From positions 582,482 to 646,481 of the forward strand of contig NZ_OMPQ01000008.1 of NCBI RefSeq assembly GCF_900313025.1: a DNA stretch of 64,000 nucleotides. The letters run 5' to 3'. Origin of the DNA: Pseudophaeobacter sp. EL27 (lineage in GTDB: Bacteria > Pseudomonadota > Alphaproteobacteria > Rhodobacterales > Rhodobacteraceae). A model generated the notes under the pieces. The model was not told the DNA's origin. It searched no databases and worked only from the letters and a program-made list of their open reading frames with translations. Within the stretch, counting starts at the first letter, position 1. Each line of letters opens with the position of its first letter. A program made the translations under genes and the position numbers. Below are positions 1 through 8,312 of the stretch, piece by piece.

Positions 1-2
1 GG

Positions 3-131
3 GATCGCTCAGGTGCAACGCTCATCATGGTCACCCATGCGCCAGAACTGGCCAGCCGGTGTGATCGGGTGATCCGTCTGCGCGATGGGCAACTGGCTGA
101 ACCTGAAGTCGCAACCGAGGCGGCGGAATGA
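3..131 (+). CDS. ABC transporter ATP-binding protein, C-terminal fragment (YbbA/LolD type)
   Basis: Only the last 42 codons are in the window; the gene runs off the left edge. The frame reads ATLIMVTHAPELASRCDRV and then a short basic and acidic tail. The T-H-A-P-E-L-A stretch is the H-loop (switch histidine) at the end of an ABC ATPase, as in YbbA, LolD and MacB. The TGA stop overlaps the ATG of the permease that follows (ATGA), so the two are translationally coupled and almost certainly form one exporter: this protein hydrolyses ATP in the cytoplasm while the neighbour spans the membrane. The YbbA assignment rests on the size and type of the permease, not on this fragment. Confidence 0.85.
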   Translation, partial: DRSGATLIMVTHAPELASRCDRVIRLRDGQLAEPEVATEAAE

Positions 132-2671
132 CGGCTTTGGCCCGCAGCCCCGCCTCCTCTTTCCGACTGGCCTGGCGTTTTGCCCTGCGGGAATTGCGCG
201 GCGGCGTCAAAGGCTTCCGCATCTTTCTCGCCTGTCTGGCCCTTGGGGTGGCTGTCATCGCTGCCATTGGCTCGATCCGGGCCTCGATCGAGGCCGGGCT
301 GACCCAGGAAGGCGCCAGCCTGTTGGGTGGCGATGCTGAGATGACCTTCACCTACCGTTTTGCCAATGACGAAGAACGGGCCTGGATGGTTGACCAGGCC
401 GAGGCGGTCTCGGAAGTGGTCGAGTTCCGCTCGATGGCAACTTTGGGCGAAGAACGCGCACTGACCCAGGTAAAGGCCGTGGATACGGCCTATCCGCTGG
501 CCGGTACCCTGACCCTGCAACCCGACATTCCTCTGGCGCAGGCACTGGCTGGCAACGGAGAGCTGCCCGGTGTGGCAATGATGCCGGTTCTGGCCGACCG
601 ATTGGGACTAAAGCCCGGTGATACCGTCCGCTTTGGCACCCGCGATTTTGTGCTGATGGCCACCATCAAGGCCGAGCCGGACGCCGCTGCCTCTGGCTTT
701 GCGCTGGGGCCACGCACGCTGGTGGCCCTACCTTCGCTGGAAGGCTCCGGCCTCTTGGCGCCTGGCTCGCTCTATTCCACCAAATACCGCCTTGCCCTGC
801 CGCCAGAGAAAAATCTCGACGCGCTCCAGGCTGAAGCCCGGGCCCAGTTCGAAGACAACGGCATGCGCTGGCGTGATGCGCGCAATGGCGCCCCCGGCAT
901 TGCCACCTTTGTGGAGCGCCTGGGCGGGTTTCTGGTATTGGTAGGTCTGTCTGGCCTCGCCGTGGGCGGTGTTGGCGTCTCTGCTGCGGTGCGCGCCTAT
1001 TTGGCGACAAAAACCGAAACCATCGCCACCCTGCGCACGCTTGGGGCCGAGCGACAGGTGATATTCCTCACCTATTTCCTGCAGATTGGCGCGCTGACCC
1101 TGCTGGGGGTCAGCATCGGACTGATCCTTGGTGGGCTGGGCCCGATCCTGCTGGGGCCAATGATTGCCGCGCAATTGCCCTTCCCGGCGCTGTTTGCCAT
1201 CTATCCCGCCACCCTGATTGAGGCCGCCCTTTATGGCTTTCTCACTGCTTTTATCTTTGCCCTCTGGCCGCTGGCCCGGGCCGAGCGTATCCGCGCCGCT
1301 TCGCTGTTTCGCGGTGCCCTGGGCGAGGTCAGCCGCCTGCCCGCTCTGCGTTATATTCTAGCCACCGCTTTGGCGCTGGCCCTGCTTGTCGGCTCTGCTG
1401 CCTGGTTCTCCGGCGCGGCTGAGTTGACGCTCTGGACCGCTGGTGGGCTGATGGGTGCGCTTTTGGTGCTGCTGGTTGCAGCCCTGGGCCTCGGCTGGTT
1501 GGCGCGACGCGGATCTCACATCACCCGTGGCCGCCCGGCGCTGCGCTGGGCGCTGGCTGCCATTGGCACCTCGCGCGATGGCGCGGCTCCTGCAGTGCTG
1601 GCGCTGGGTTTGGGGTTGACGGTTCTGGCTGCCATTGGCCAGATCGACGGCAATATGCGCCGCGCCATTGCCGGCAATCTGCCCGATGTGGCGCCCTCCT
1701 ATTTCTTTGTCGATATCCAACGCGATCAAATGCCCGCCTTTCTGGCGCGCGTCGACGGGGATCCGGCAGTCAGCAAGGTCGAAAGCGCCCCGATGCTGCG
1801 CGCTGTGATTACCAAAATCAACGGCGTGCCCGCTCAAGAGGTTGCCGGCGATCACTGGGTGGTGCGCGGTGATCGCGGCATCACCTATGCCGCCGCCCAA
1901 CCCAAAGGCACCGAGGTCGTGGCCGGCAGCTGGTGGCCCGAGGATTATACCGGCCCACCCCAGGTCAGCTTTGCCGCCGAAGAGGCCGAAGAGCTGGGCC
2001 TGAGCCTGGGCGACACCATCACCCTGAACGTGTTGGGCCGGGATATCCAGACAGAGATCACCAGCTTTCGCAATGTCGACTTCTCCACCGCTGGCATGGG
2101 CTTTGTGCTGACTCTCAACGAGGCCGCTCTGGCCGGTGCGCCGCATAGTTTCATTGCCACTGTCTACGCAGAAGCCAGCTCGGAAGCGCAGATCCTGCGT
2201 GATCTGGCCCAGGCAATGCCCAATATCACTGCCATCCGGGTGCGCGATGCCATCGATCGGGTCTCTGATATTCTGCGCCAGTTGGCGGCAGCCACCAGTT
2301 ATGGCGCGGCAGCCACCCTGCTCACCGGGTTTTTGGTGCTGCTGGGCACCGCCGCCGCAGGTGAGCCCGCCCGCCGCTACGAAGCGGCCTTGCTCAAGAC
2401 ACTCGGGGCCTCGCGCCGCAAGATCCTGCTCAGCTTTGCGCTGCGTTCGATCATTTTGGGGGCCGGTGCCGGGGTTGTGGCGCTCAGCGCCGGCATCGCC
2501 GGGGCCTGGGCGGTGAATCTCTATGTCTTTGAAACCACCTATGTGGTGATCTGGCCCAATGCACTGGCAGTGATCTCTGGCGGCGTTGCAACCACGCTTC
2601 TGGCGGGCTTGATCTTTGCCTGGCGCCCACTGGCAGCCCGTCCGGCCCGCATTTTGCGCGCCCGAGAATAG
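128..2671 (+). CDS. FtsX-family ABC transporter permease (YbbP-like, 847 aa)
   Basis: A large inner-membrane permease with two FtsX-type modules. There is an N-terminal membrane helix at about residues 31-50, a long periplasmic domain, a helix group at about 265-400, a second soluble domain, and a final helix group near 755-835. This repeated FtsX architecture and length match the YbbP family, the partner of the YbbA ATPase, thought to act on lipids, lipoproteins or other envelope substrates; the substrate is unknown. The start at 128 overlaps the stop of the ATPase. A perfect 13-bp terminator stem follows within 50 bases, so these two genes end their operon here. In many proteobacteria an arylesterase (TesA) lies next to ybbAP; it would be outside the window. 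Confidence 0.88.
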   Translation: MTALARSPASSFRLAWRFALRELRGGVKGFRIFLACLALGVAVIAAIGSIRASIEAGLTQEGASLLGGDAEMTFTYRFANDEERAWMVDQAEAVSEVVEFRSMATLGEERALTQVKAVDTAYPLAGTLTLQPDIPLAQALAGNGELPGVAMMPVLADRLGLKPGDTVRFGTRDFVLMATIKAEPDAAASGFALGPRTLVALPSLEGSGLLAPGSLYSTKYRLALPPEKNLDALQAEARAQFEDNGMRWRDARNGAPGIATFVERLGGFLVLVGLSGLAVGGVGVSAAVRAYLATKTETIATLRTLGAERQVIFLTYFLQIGALTLLGVSIGLILGGLGPILLGPMIAAQLPFPALFAIYPATLIEAALYGFLTAFIFALWPLARAERIRAASLFRGALGEVSRLPALRYILATALALALLVGSAAWFSGAAELTLWTAGGLMGALLVLLVAALGLGWLARRGSHITRGRPALRWALAAIGTSRDGAAPAVLALGLGLTVLAAIGQIDGNMRRAIAGNLPDVAPSYFFVDIQRDQMPAFLARVDGDPAVSKVESAPMLRAVITKINGVPAQEVAGDHWVVRGDRGITYAAAQPKGTEVVAGSWWPEDYTGPPQVSFAAEEAEELGLSLGDTITLNVLGRDIQTEITSFRNVDFSTAGMGFVLTLNEAALAGAPHSFIATVYAEASSEAQILRDLAQAMPNITAIRVRDAIDRVSDILRQLAAATSYGAAATLLTGFLVLLGTAAAGEPARRYEAALLKTLGASRRKILLSFALRSIILGAGAGVVALSAGIAGAWAVNLYVFETTYVVIWPNALAVISGGVATTLLAGLIFAWRPLAARPARILRARE

Positions 2672-2717
2672 TCAAACTGCTCCTTAAGGATAGGGATTTT
2701 GGAGCAGTGCAATCGCC

Positions 2718-2759
2718 AAAAGAAAACCCCTGGCCGGATCGGACCTGGGGTTTTCTTTT
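2718..2759. terminator. bidirectional rho-independent terminator
   Basis: Perfect 13-bp inverted repeat, AAAAGAAAACCCC at 2718-2730 and GGGGTTTTCTTTT at 2747-2759, with a 16-base loop. The A-rich/T-rich outer arms give a U-run on either strand. It sits between the convergent ybbP-like gene and the rrf2 gene and can serve both. Confidence 0.9.
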
Positions 2760-2823
2760 ATTTGGAACAGGCGACCTGACTGTCAGGGTAGCAAGAGATT
2801 GCAGGCAGGCTATCAGGTCCAAC

Positions 2824-3285
2824 TCAGCTTGCAGTCGCAGCACCAGCGCAGGCGACCGGCTGCAGGATGCGCATCAGGTCGTGATTGTCGCAAATCAGCG
2901 ATTCCAAAGTGATGTCATCCAGCGAGGCATAAAAGGCCTGTGCAGCCGCTGAGAGCGCCACCTTCAGGCGGCAGGCATTGGAGAGCGGGCAGGTGTTATC
3001 CGCATCAGCAAAGCACTCCACCATTGGCAGCGCCCCTTCGACATCGCGAAAGACATTGCCAATCTGGATCTCCTCCGGTTGACGCCCCAGAGCCATGCCC
3101 CCATTGCGCCCGCGTTGCGTATGCAGATAGCCCAGCTGGCTGAGCTGGTTGATCACCTGCGCCAGATGGTTCTCCGAGATATTGCAGCATTCGGCAATTT
3201 CAGCCTTGGTGACCAGGCGATCCGCATTTGCAGCACAATACATCAATAGCCGGACGGCAATATTGGTCCTTTTTGTAATGCGCAT
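2824..3285 (-). CDS. Rrf2-family iron-sulfur transcriptional regulator (NsrR/RirA-like)
   Basis: A 153-aa protein with an N-terminal winged helix-turn-helix (residues about 1-65) and the family signature RGRNGG at 58-63. Three cysteines at 91, 99 and 105 are placed to bind an iron-sulfur cluster. Over the recognition helix (ENHLAQVINQLSQLGYL) it resembles NsrR, the nitric-oxide sensor. The Cys spacing (X7, then X5) is the one I recall for RirA, the rhizobial iron regulator, rather than E. coli NsrR (X4, X5). The protein therefore likely senses NO, iron or cluster status, but which one is open. It lies divergent to a gamma-glutamylcyclotransferase; the gap holds a 13-base palindrome and an FNR-like box that may control one or both genes. 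Confidence 0.85.
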   Translation of the reverse strand: MRITKRTNIAVRLLMYCAANADRLVTKAEIAECCNISENHLAQVINQLSQLGYLHTQRGRNGGMALGRQPEEIQIGNVFRDVEGALPMVECFADADNTCPLSNACRLKVALSAAAQAFYASLDDITLESLICDNHDLMRILQPVACAGAATAS

Positions 3286-3305
3286 AGTCCAAGCTCCCGC
3301 TACTT

Positions 3306-3318
3306 TAGGCTCAGCCTA
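3306..3318. promoter_or_regulatory. candidate operator: 13-base palindrome upstream of the Rrf2 gene
   Basis: TAGGCT-C-AGCCTA is a perfect 6-bp inverted repeat about 21 bases upstream of the rrf2 start codon. Its position fits autoregulation by the Rrf2 protein, but it does not match the NsrR or IscR consensus I know. The function is inferred from position only. Confidence 0.4.
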
Positions 3319-3344
3319 TATTGCACGGCCCAGCAAAAGGCGGT

Positions 3345-3358
3345 TTGACATACATCAA
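3345..3358. promoter_or_regulatory. FNR/FnrL-like box
   Basis: TTGAC-ATAC-ATCAA matches the FNR-family consensus TTGAT-N4-ATCAA at 9 of 10 fixed positions. It is centred about 41 bases before the ATG of the gamma-glutamylcyclotransferase gene and about 66 bases before the rrf2 ATG. This suggests oxygen- or NO-dependent control by an FNR/CRP-type regulator. Confidence 0.5.
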
Positions 3359-3392
3359 TTGGGCTTTTTTTCAAAAATGGAATGACGATCAA

Positions 3393-3962
3393 ATGACGCT
3401 GCGCCCTCCCTACTTCTTTGGCTATGGCAGCCTGGTGAACACGGCCACTCACGACTACCAGGATCCACAGCCCGCGCGGCTCGATGGCTGGCGTCGCAAG
3501 TGGTGTCATACGGCGCTGCGGGATGTGGCGTTCTTGACCGTGGAACCCGCCCCAGAGGTGCAGATAGACGGGTTGATCGCCGCCGTTCCAAATGCCGACT
3601 GGCAGGGGCTGGACAGGCGCGAGTTCGCCTATGATCGCCTTGCTGCGGATCACCAGATCCAGCACCCGCTGCCAGGCAATCCCGAGATTTCGCTCTATGC
3701 GGTGCCCCTTGAGGCACAGAACCAGGGCAGCGCTCGTCACCCCATTTTGCTGAGCTATTTGGACGTGGTGGTGCAGGGTCATCTTCAGGTCTTTGGCGAG
3801 ACGGGCGTGGATGATTTCTTTGCCAGCACCAGGGGCTGGGACGCCCCGATCCTGAACGATCGGCAGAAGCCGCGCTACCCGCGCCATCAGCTTCTGACAG
3901 CGGTTGAGCGGCAATTGGTCGACCACCATCTGAACCAGCTAAAAGCACAGATTTTGACCTGA
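3393..3962 (+). CDS. gamma-glutamylcyclotransferase-family protein
   Basis: A 189-aa cytoplasmic protein of the GGCT/AIG2 cyclotransferase fold. It opens with the substrate-loop motif FFGYGSLVN (residues 8-16), and Glu77 in LDRREFAYDR is placed as the catalytic acid/base. Family members release 5-oxoproline from gamma-glutamyl compounds such as glutathione breakdown products, and some act on gamma-glutamylamines; the exact substrate cannot be read here. I chose the ATG at 3393 because it directly precedes the conserved motif; the longer frame back to 3321 would add 24 unconserved residues. It is divergent from the Rrf2 regulator and may respond to the FNR-like box between them. Confidence 0.75.
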   Translation: MTLRPPYFFGYGSLVNTATHDYQDPQPARLDGWRRKWCHTALRDVAFLTVEPAPEVQIDGLIAAVPNADWQGLDRREFAYDRLAADHQIQHPLPGNPEISLYAVPLEAQNQGSARHPILLSYLDVVVQGHLQVFGETGVDDFFASTRGWDAPILNDRQKPRYPRHQLLTAVERQLVDHHLNQLKAQILT

Positions 3963-4010
3963 GCTCACTCTTCCCGTTCGGCAATGAAGGGCAATGAGGT
4001 CGGCGCCGCA

Positions 4011-4093
4011 CGCCGCGCCGGGCAGAGCCCGGCGCCCGGCCCAACTGTGTTGTCCCATTCTTTGAATGGGGCTGAACAGGCGGGAGCCCCCCC
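4011..4093 (+). repeat. structured intergenic repeat R1, copy A
   Basis: A 9-bp stem GCGCCGGGC-AGA-GCCCGGCGC (4015-4035), then CCGGCCCAAC, a 7-bp stem CCCATTC-TTT-GAATGGG (4054-4070), and CGGGAGCCCCCC. The same plan, with different but still paired arms, recurs at 26705-26783 (reversed) and 43423-43497. Here it lies between the convergent cyclotransferase and gltX genes. Confidence 0.75.
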
Positions 4094-4118
4094 TTTTTCT
4101 GGGCGCTCTTCTGAAATT

Positions 4119-4147
4119 GAAAAAGGCGGCCCTCTTCAGGACCGCCT
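4119..4147 (-). terminator. rho-independent terminator of gltX
   Basis: Read on the minus strand, AGGCGG-T-CC pairs with GG-CCGCCT (one bulged base) and is followed by TTTTTC. It lies 28 bases after the gltX stop. Confidence 0.85.
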
Positions 4148-4175
4148 CTTGTATCATCTGATATCGTCAGCGCGT

Positions 4176-5501
4176 TTAGCCGCGCGCCTGAACCACCGAC
4201 ATCAGCGCCAAAAGCGCACTCATGTCGGGTCCGCGTTCACGCCCCGTAACCGCCTTGCGCAGCGGCATGAACAAGCCCTTGCCCTTGCGGCCGGTGGCCT
4301 CCTTCACGGCTGTGGTCCAGCTTTTCCAGCTGTTGTCGTCATAGGGACCTTCGGGCAGCAATTTCATTGCTTCAGCGATGAACTCCGCGTCCTCATCGGC
4401 GATCAGCGGCGCAGCCCCCTTCTCACAGAGCTCCCACCAGCCGCTGAGATCCTTCAGCGTGGTGATGTTTTCCTTGGCCATCGCCCAAAAGGCTTCCTGC
4501 TTCTGTTCAGGTACGCCCAGGGCCTCCACATGCGGTTTCACCTGTTCCAGCGTCAACATCTGCAGATAACGCGCTGTCAGCGGATAAAGATCCTCAACAT
4601 CAAACTTGGTTGGCGCCGCACCAAAACGGTTGATGTCAAAACCCTCAACCAGTTCCGCCATCTCGGAGCGAATTTCCACCGGATCCGAGGAGCCCAACCG
4701 TGCCATCAGGCTCAGCAGCGCCATGGGCTGCACGCCGGCTTCGCGCAGATCGCGCAGCGCCAGGGTGCCAAGCCGCTTGGACAGTGCTTCGCCCTGTGGG
4801 CCCGTCAGTAGCGAGTGATGAGCAAATTCCGGTACCGTGCCGCCCAGCGCCTTGATGATCTGGATCTGGGTCGCGGTATTGGTCACATGGTCTGATCCGC
4901 GCACCACATTGGTGACGCCCATCTCGGTGTCATCCACCACAGAGGCCAGCGTATACAGGAACTGGCCATCGCCACGGATCAGCACCGGATCCGAAACCGA
5001 AGCCGCGTCAATCGAGATGTCACCCAGAACCCCATCCGCCCATTCAATGCGTTCGTGATCCAGTTTGAAGCGCCAGACACCATCGCCGCGCTCAGCCCGC
5101 AGAGTGGATTTTTCATCCTCCGACAGAGCCAGGGCTGCACGGTCATAGACCGGCGGCTTGCCCATATTCAGCTGTTTCTTCCGCTTCAGATCCAGCTCGG
5201 TCGGGGTTTCAAAGGCCTCATAGAAACGGCCTATGCTGCGCAGTTCTTCGGCGGCGGCGACATAGCGGTCCAGGCGGCTCGACTGGCGTTCAAGCCGGTC
5301 CCAGGTCAGGCCAAGCCATTCCAGATCCAGCTTGATCGCATCAACGTATTCTTCTTTCGAGCGCTCCGGATCGGTGTCATCGATGCGCAGAATGAATTCA
5401 CCGCCTGCTTTGCGGGCGATCAAGAAGTTCATCAGCGCGGTGCGCAGATTGCCGACATGGATATATCCAGTGGGCGACGGGGCAAAACGAGTGGTTGTCA
5501 T
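4176..5501 (-). CDS. gltX: glutamate--tRNA ligase
   Basis: 441-aa class I aminoacyl-tRNA synthetase that charges tRNA-Glu with glutamate in the cytoplasm. The HIGH-type motif is PSPTGYIHVGNLR (residues 9-20), and the KMSKS-type loop reads EALSKRLG (238-245). Alphaproteobacteria commonly carry two gltX genes. The atypical loop, with Ala where the usual KLSKR has its first Lys, suggests this is one of two paralogues. Start: an AGGAG ribosome site lies 9 bases before the ATG at 5501. The gene is a single transcription unit with its own terminator. Confidence 0.95.
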   Translation of the reverse strand: MTTTRFAPSPTGYIHVGNLRTALMNFLIARKAGGEFILRIDDTDPERSKEEYVDAIKLDLEWLGLTWDRLERQSSRLDRYVAAAEELRSIGRFYEAFETPTELDLKRKKQLNMGKPPVYDRAALALSEDEKSTLRAERGDGVWRFKLDHERIEWADGVLGDISIDAASVSDPVLIRGDGQFLYTLASVVDDTEMGVTNVVRGSDHVTNTATQIQIIKALGGTVPEFAHHSLLTGPQGEALSKRLGTLALRDLREAGVQPMALLSLMARLGSSDPVEIRSEMAELVEGFDINRFGAAPTKFDVEDLYPLTARYLQMLTLEQVKPHVEALGVPEQKQEAFWAMAKENITTLKDLSGWWELCEKGAAPLIADEDAEFIAEAMKLLPEGPYDDNSWKSWTTAVKEATGRKGKGLFMPLRKAVTGRERGPDMSALLALMSVVQARG

Positions 5502-5753
5502 CAGATATCTCCTGTTGCCTTGCCCATCTCATATGGGGCTGGATTTGTCCAGTTTTTGCCACACCCAAGATCCAGGCCAGTCCTCAAGCCAGTCCTCAGG
5601 TCAGTCAACCGGACACACAGTTGCGTGATAGCCGCTCCCAGGACCCCCGATCTGTGCAATGCTGAAACAATCCAAGGTGGAATACCACGTTTCGACCAAA
5701 CCAGACCTGAAGAAAGTCAGCGATCCCCCACAGCCCAGCACAGAGGACCTCCC

Positions 5754-6695
5754 ATGACCGCAAAATTCTCCCGCCGTTCAGCCCTTGCCGCCGCAGCCGC
5801 CATTCCCCTGGCCGCAACTGCCCGCAAGGCCAGTGCCACAACCGCCAGTGCGAAACCGGGAATTGCGCCTGCCTCCCACACCCGCAGCGTCAAGCTGGGC
5901 GGTTTTATAGTGACCACGCTGCTGGATGGCAGCCGCCCCGTTGGCGATGCCAAGGCCATTTTTGGTGGTGGTGCCACTGACGCCGAGTTTGCTGCGAGTT
6001 CAGCACAGAACTTCATTCCCGCCGATATGGCGCAGTTCTTCTTTACTCCCACCCTTGTCGACACCGGCCAGGAGAAAATTCTGTTTGATACCGGTCTGGG
6101 TCGGGGAGGCATCCAGATGGCCCTGGCCGAAGTGGGACTGACCCCGCAGGATATCGACGTGGTCGTGCTCACCCATATGCACCCGGACCATATCGGCGGC
6201 ATGACGACAGATGGCGCCGAGACATTTTCCAAGGCCCGCTATATCACCGGTCGCCAGGAATATGATTTCTGGGGAGGCCAGGACAAAACCAGCGGCATAG
6301 GCGGCTTGATGGCCCAGAAGCTAACGCCTTTTGCCGAGAAGCTCTCCTTTCTGGAGGATGGCGGATCGGTCGCCTCTGGGGTGAGCGCCGTTGCCAGTTT
6401 TGGCCATACCCCCGGCCATATGGGCTATATGCTGGACAGTGGCGGTCAGCAACTGATGCTGACCGCAGACCTGGCCAATCACTATGTCTGGTCCTTTGCC
6501 CATCCGGACTGGGAGGTCAAATTCGACATGAACAAGGAGGCTGCAACCACATCACGGCGGAAGATCCTGGATATGCTGGCCAGCACCCGCACCCCTATGA
6601 TTGGCTACCACATGCCCTTCCCGGCAGCTGGCTATGTGGAAACACGTGGCTCCGGCTTTCGCTTTGTGCCGGTCAGTTATCAAATGATGGGCTGA
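5754..6695 (+). CDS. Tat-exported metallo-beta-lactamase-fold hydrolase
   Basis: 313-aa protein. The N-terminus has a twin-arginine signal (FSRRSALAAAAAIPLA, residues 5-20), so it probably folds with its metal in the cytoplasm and is exported to the periplasm. The metal site HMHPDH (141-146) is the HxHxDH signature of the superfamily; further ligands are likely the His in FGHTPGH, the Asp in LTADLANH and the His in IGYHMPF. The family includes lactonases, sulfatases and phosphodiesterases, and the substrate is not evident. The start at 5754 is set by GAGGA about 6 bases upstream; the frame is open much further back over antisense gltX, but that part is not coding. The gene stands alone. Confidence 0.85.
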   Translation: MTAKFSRRSALAAAAAIPLAATARKASATTASAKPGIAPASHTRSVKLGGFIVTTLLDGSRPVGDAKAIFGGGATDAEFAASSAQNFIPADMAQFFFTPTLVDTGQEKILFDTGLGRGGIQMALAEVGLTPQDIDVVVLTHMHPDHIGGMTTDGAETFSKARYITGRQEYDFWGGQDKTSGIGGLMAQKLTPFAEKLSFLEDGGSVASGVSAVASFGHTPGHMGYMLDSGGQQLMLTADLANHYVWSFAHPDWEVKFDMNKEAATTSRRKILDMLASTRTPMIGYHMPFPAAGYVETRGSGFRFVPVSYQMMG

Positions 6696-6806
6696 GGCCA
6701 GACAGAAGAGCTGTCTCAGACGAGTCGCCTGGGCAGCTCATCAATAGCGTCACGCAAGTGAGATCAGGCAGAAGAAACCAAGCCGACGGTCAGGACGCTT
6801 GTCGGG

Positions 6807-8117
6807 TTACTTCTTACAAAAGCGCGACAGGCGGAATTCATGGGGGTCCACCACGGGGCGATCTCCGGTGACCAAATCCGCCGTCAGCCGCCCTGCCGCC
6901 GGGCCAATGCCAAAGCCATGCCCGCTAAAGCCGGTTGAGACAAACAGCCCCGGCAGATCATCCACCTGCGAGATCACCGGCACCGCATCCGGGGTGACAT
7001 CAATCATGCCGCCCCAGCTCTGCACCACATCGGCGCCCTGCAGCACAGGAAAGGCCTTTTGTGCTGCTTCCCAGCCCTGTTTGATCGCCTTTTGTGACGG
7101 CGCTGGGTCCAGCACGCGCGTGTTCTCAAACGGAGTGGTTTGCTGTGGCGACCAGCGCCGATCCTGTGACGCCTCTTCGCGCCAACGCCCCGAGCCGGTG
7201 AGGCGCAGCTGAAGCGAACGCCATTCCTGCAGATAACTGGGCAGGAACTTCAGCCCCAAACGCAGTGTGTCAGGGACGATATCGACAATATTCTCGGTGC
7301 CATTTGCAATAGTATAGCCGCCATCCAACCGCTTGCGCAGCGAAAATCCATCATTCCAGATCGCGGTTTCCGGCCCATCCTGAACAGCAGAGGTCCGCAA
7401 AACAGAATTCAAAACCTTGAGCTGCGGCAAAGAGATGCCAGCATTGCCGAGGAACAGGCGTGACCAGGCACCACCTGCGACCACCACGGCAGAACAGGCC
7501 ACCCGGCCACGTTCCGTGATAACACCACTGATGCGCCCTGCTTCGGTTTCCACCGAACGCACCGCGCATTCTGTCATCACTTTGGCCCCCGCAGCCTGCG
7601 CCGCCCAGGCGATGGCATGGGTTGCCAGTTGCGGCTCGGCACGACCATCCTGTGGAGTATAGTAGCCGGAAATCACCTTGCCTTGGAAACCGGGCATCAC
7701 CTGTTTCAGCAACTCGCCGCGCAGCATTTGGCCCGGCAGGTCCATCGCCGCCAGATGCGGTGCCCAGGTTTCCAGTTTGGCCTCTTCGCGGCCACGTTCA
7801 GCCGTATAGAGAATACCAGATCTCTGATAGCCCGTGGGATGGCCGGTGCGTGCTTCCAGCCCCTCCCAGATCCGCATGGCCTCGGCCATCAGCGGCAGCT
7901 CACGCGGGTCACGCTGGGAGATTCGCACCCAGCCCCAATTGCGCGAACTCTGCTCACCGGCAATCTGGCCTTTTTCGCACAGCAGCACAGAGAACCCGCG
8001 CTCGGCCAGTTCTAGTGCCGTTGAGGCACCAATAATCCCGCCGCCAACTACAACCGCATCAACGCGTTTGGGCAGGGCAAGATCGGCTTGGAAATGGGGC
8101 AGCTTAGGTCCAGGCAT
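6807..8117 (-). CDS. FAD-dependent oxidoreductase (DadA/SoxB-like)
   Basis: 436 aa. The N-terminal Rossmann motif VVVGGGIIGASTALELAERG begins at about residue 22 and binds the ADP part of FAD. The C-terminal GFSGHGFGIGPAAGRLTADL closes the FAD site, as in D-amino-acid dehydrogenases and sarcosine/glycine oxidases of the DAO family. It probably oxidises a secondary amine or D-amino acid and passes electrons to O2 or a quinone; the substrate is unknown. No signal peptide is seen. It is monocistronic and precedes no obvious partner. The 195 bases upstream (8118-8312) hold only a short CAGCCC/GGGCTG hairpin and nothing else I recognise. Confidence 0.85.
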   Translation of the reverse strand: MPGPKLPHFQADLALPKRVDAVVVGGGIIGASTALELAERGFSVLLCEKGQIAGEQSSRNWGWVRISQRDPRELPLMAEAMRIWEGLEARTGHPTGYQRSGILYTAERGREEAKLETWAPHLAAMDLPGQMLRGELLKQVMPGFQGKVISGYYTPQDGRAEPQLATHAIAWAAQAAGAKVMTECAVRSVETEAGRISGVITERGRVACSAVVVAGGAWSRLFLGNAGISLPQLKVLNSVLRTSAVQDGPETAIWNDGFSLRKRLDGGYTIANGTENIVDIVPDTLRLGLKFLPSYLQEWRSLQLRLTGSGRWREEASQDRRWSPQQTTPFENTRVLDPAPSQKAIKQGWEAAQKAFPVLQGADVVQSWGGMIDVTPDAVPVISQVDDLPGLFVSTGFSGHGFGIGPAAGRLTADLVTGDRPVVDPHEFRLSRFCKK

Positions 8118-8312
8118 GCTGGTGTCTATGCCGCGCTACTGGCTTTGGGTCTAGGGGACAAAACAGCCCTCCTGCGGGCTGGGAACAAAATGTGATCTTT
8201 GGGACGCATCAATGGCTCACTCGGTACAGGTTATTACTCATAAATCACTTGAGATCAGGCAAATTCCAGCAGTCCAGCACAAGATCCCTGCTGCCCAGTC
8301 TCAATGTAATAG

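Noticed and set aside
1358-2146. 262-codon minus-strand frame opposite the ABC permease
   Set aside because: Composition-driven antisense frame, rich in Gly, Ala and Gln without motifs.
5577-5600. Two 12-base direct repeats (CCAGTCCTCAAG/CCAGTCCTCAGG) upstream of gltX
   Set aside because: Too short and isolated to assign; most likely local slippage.
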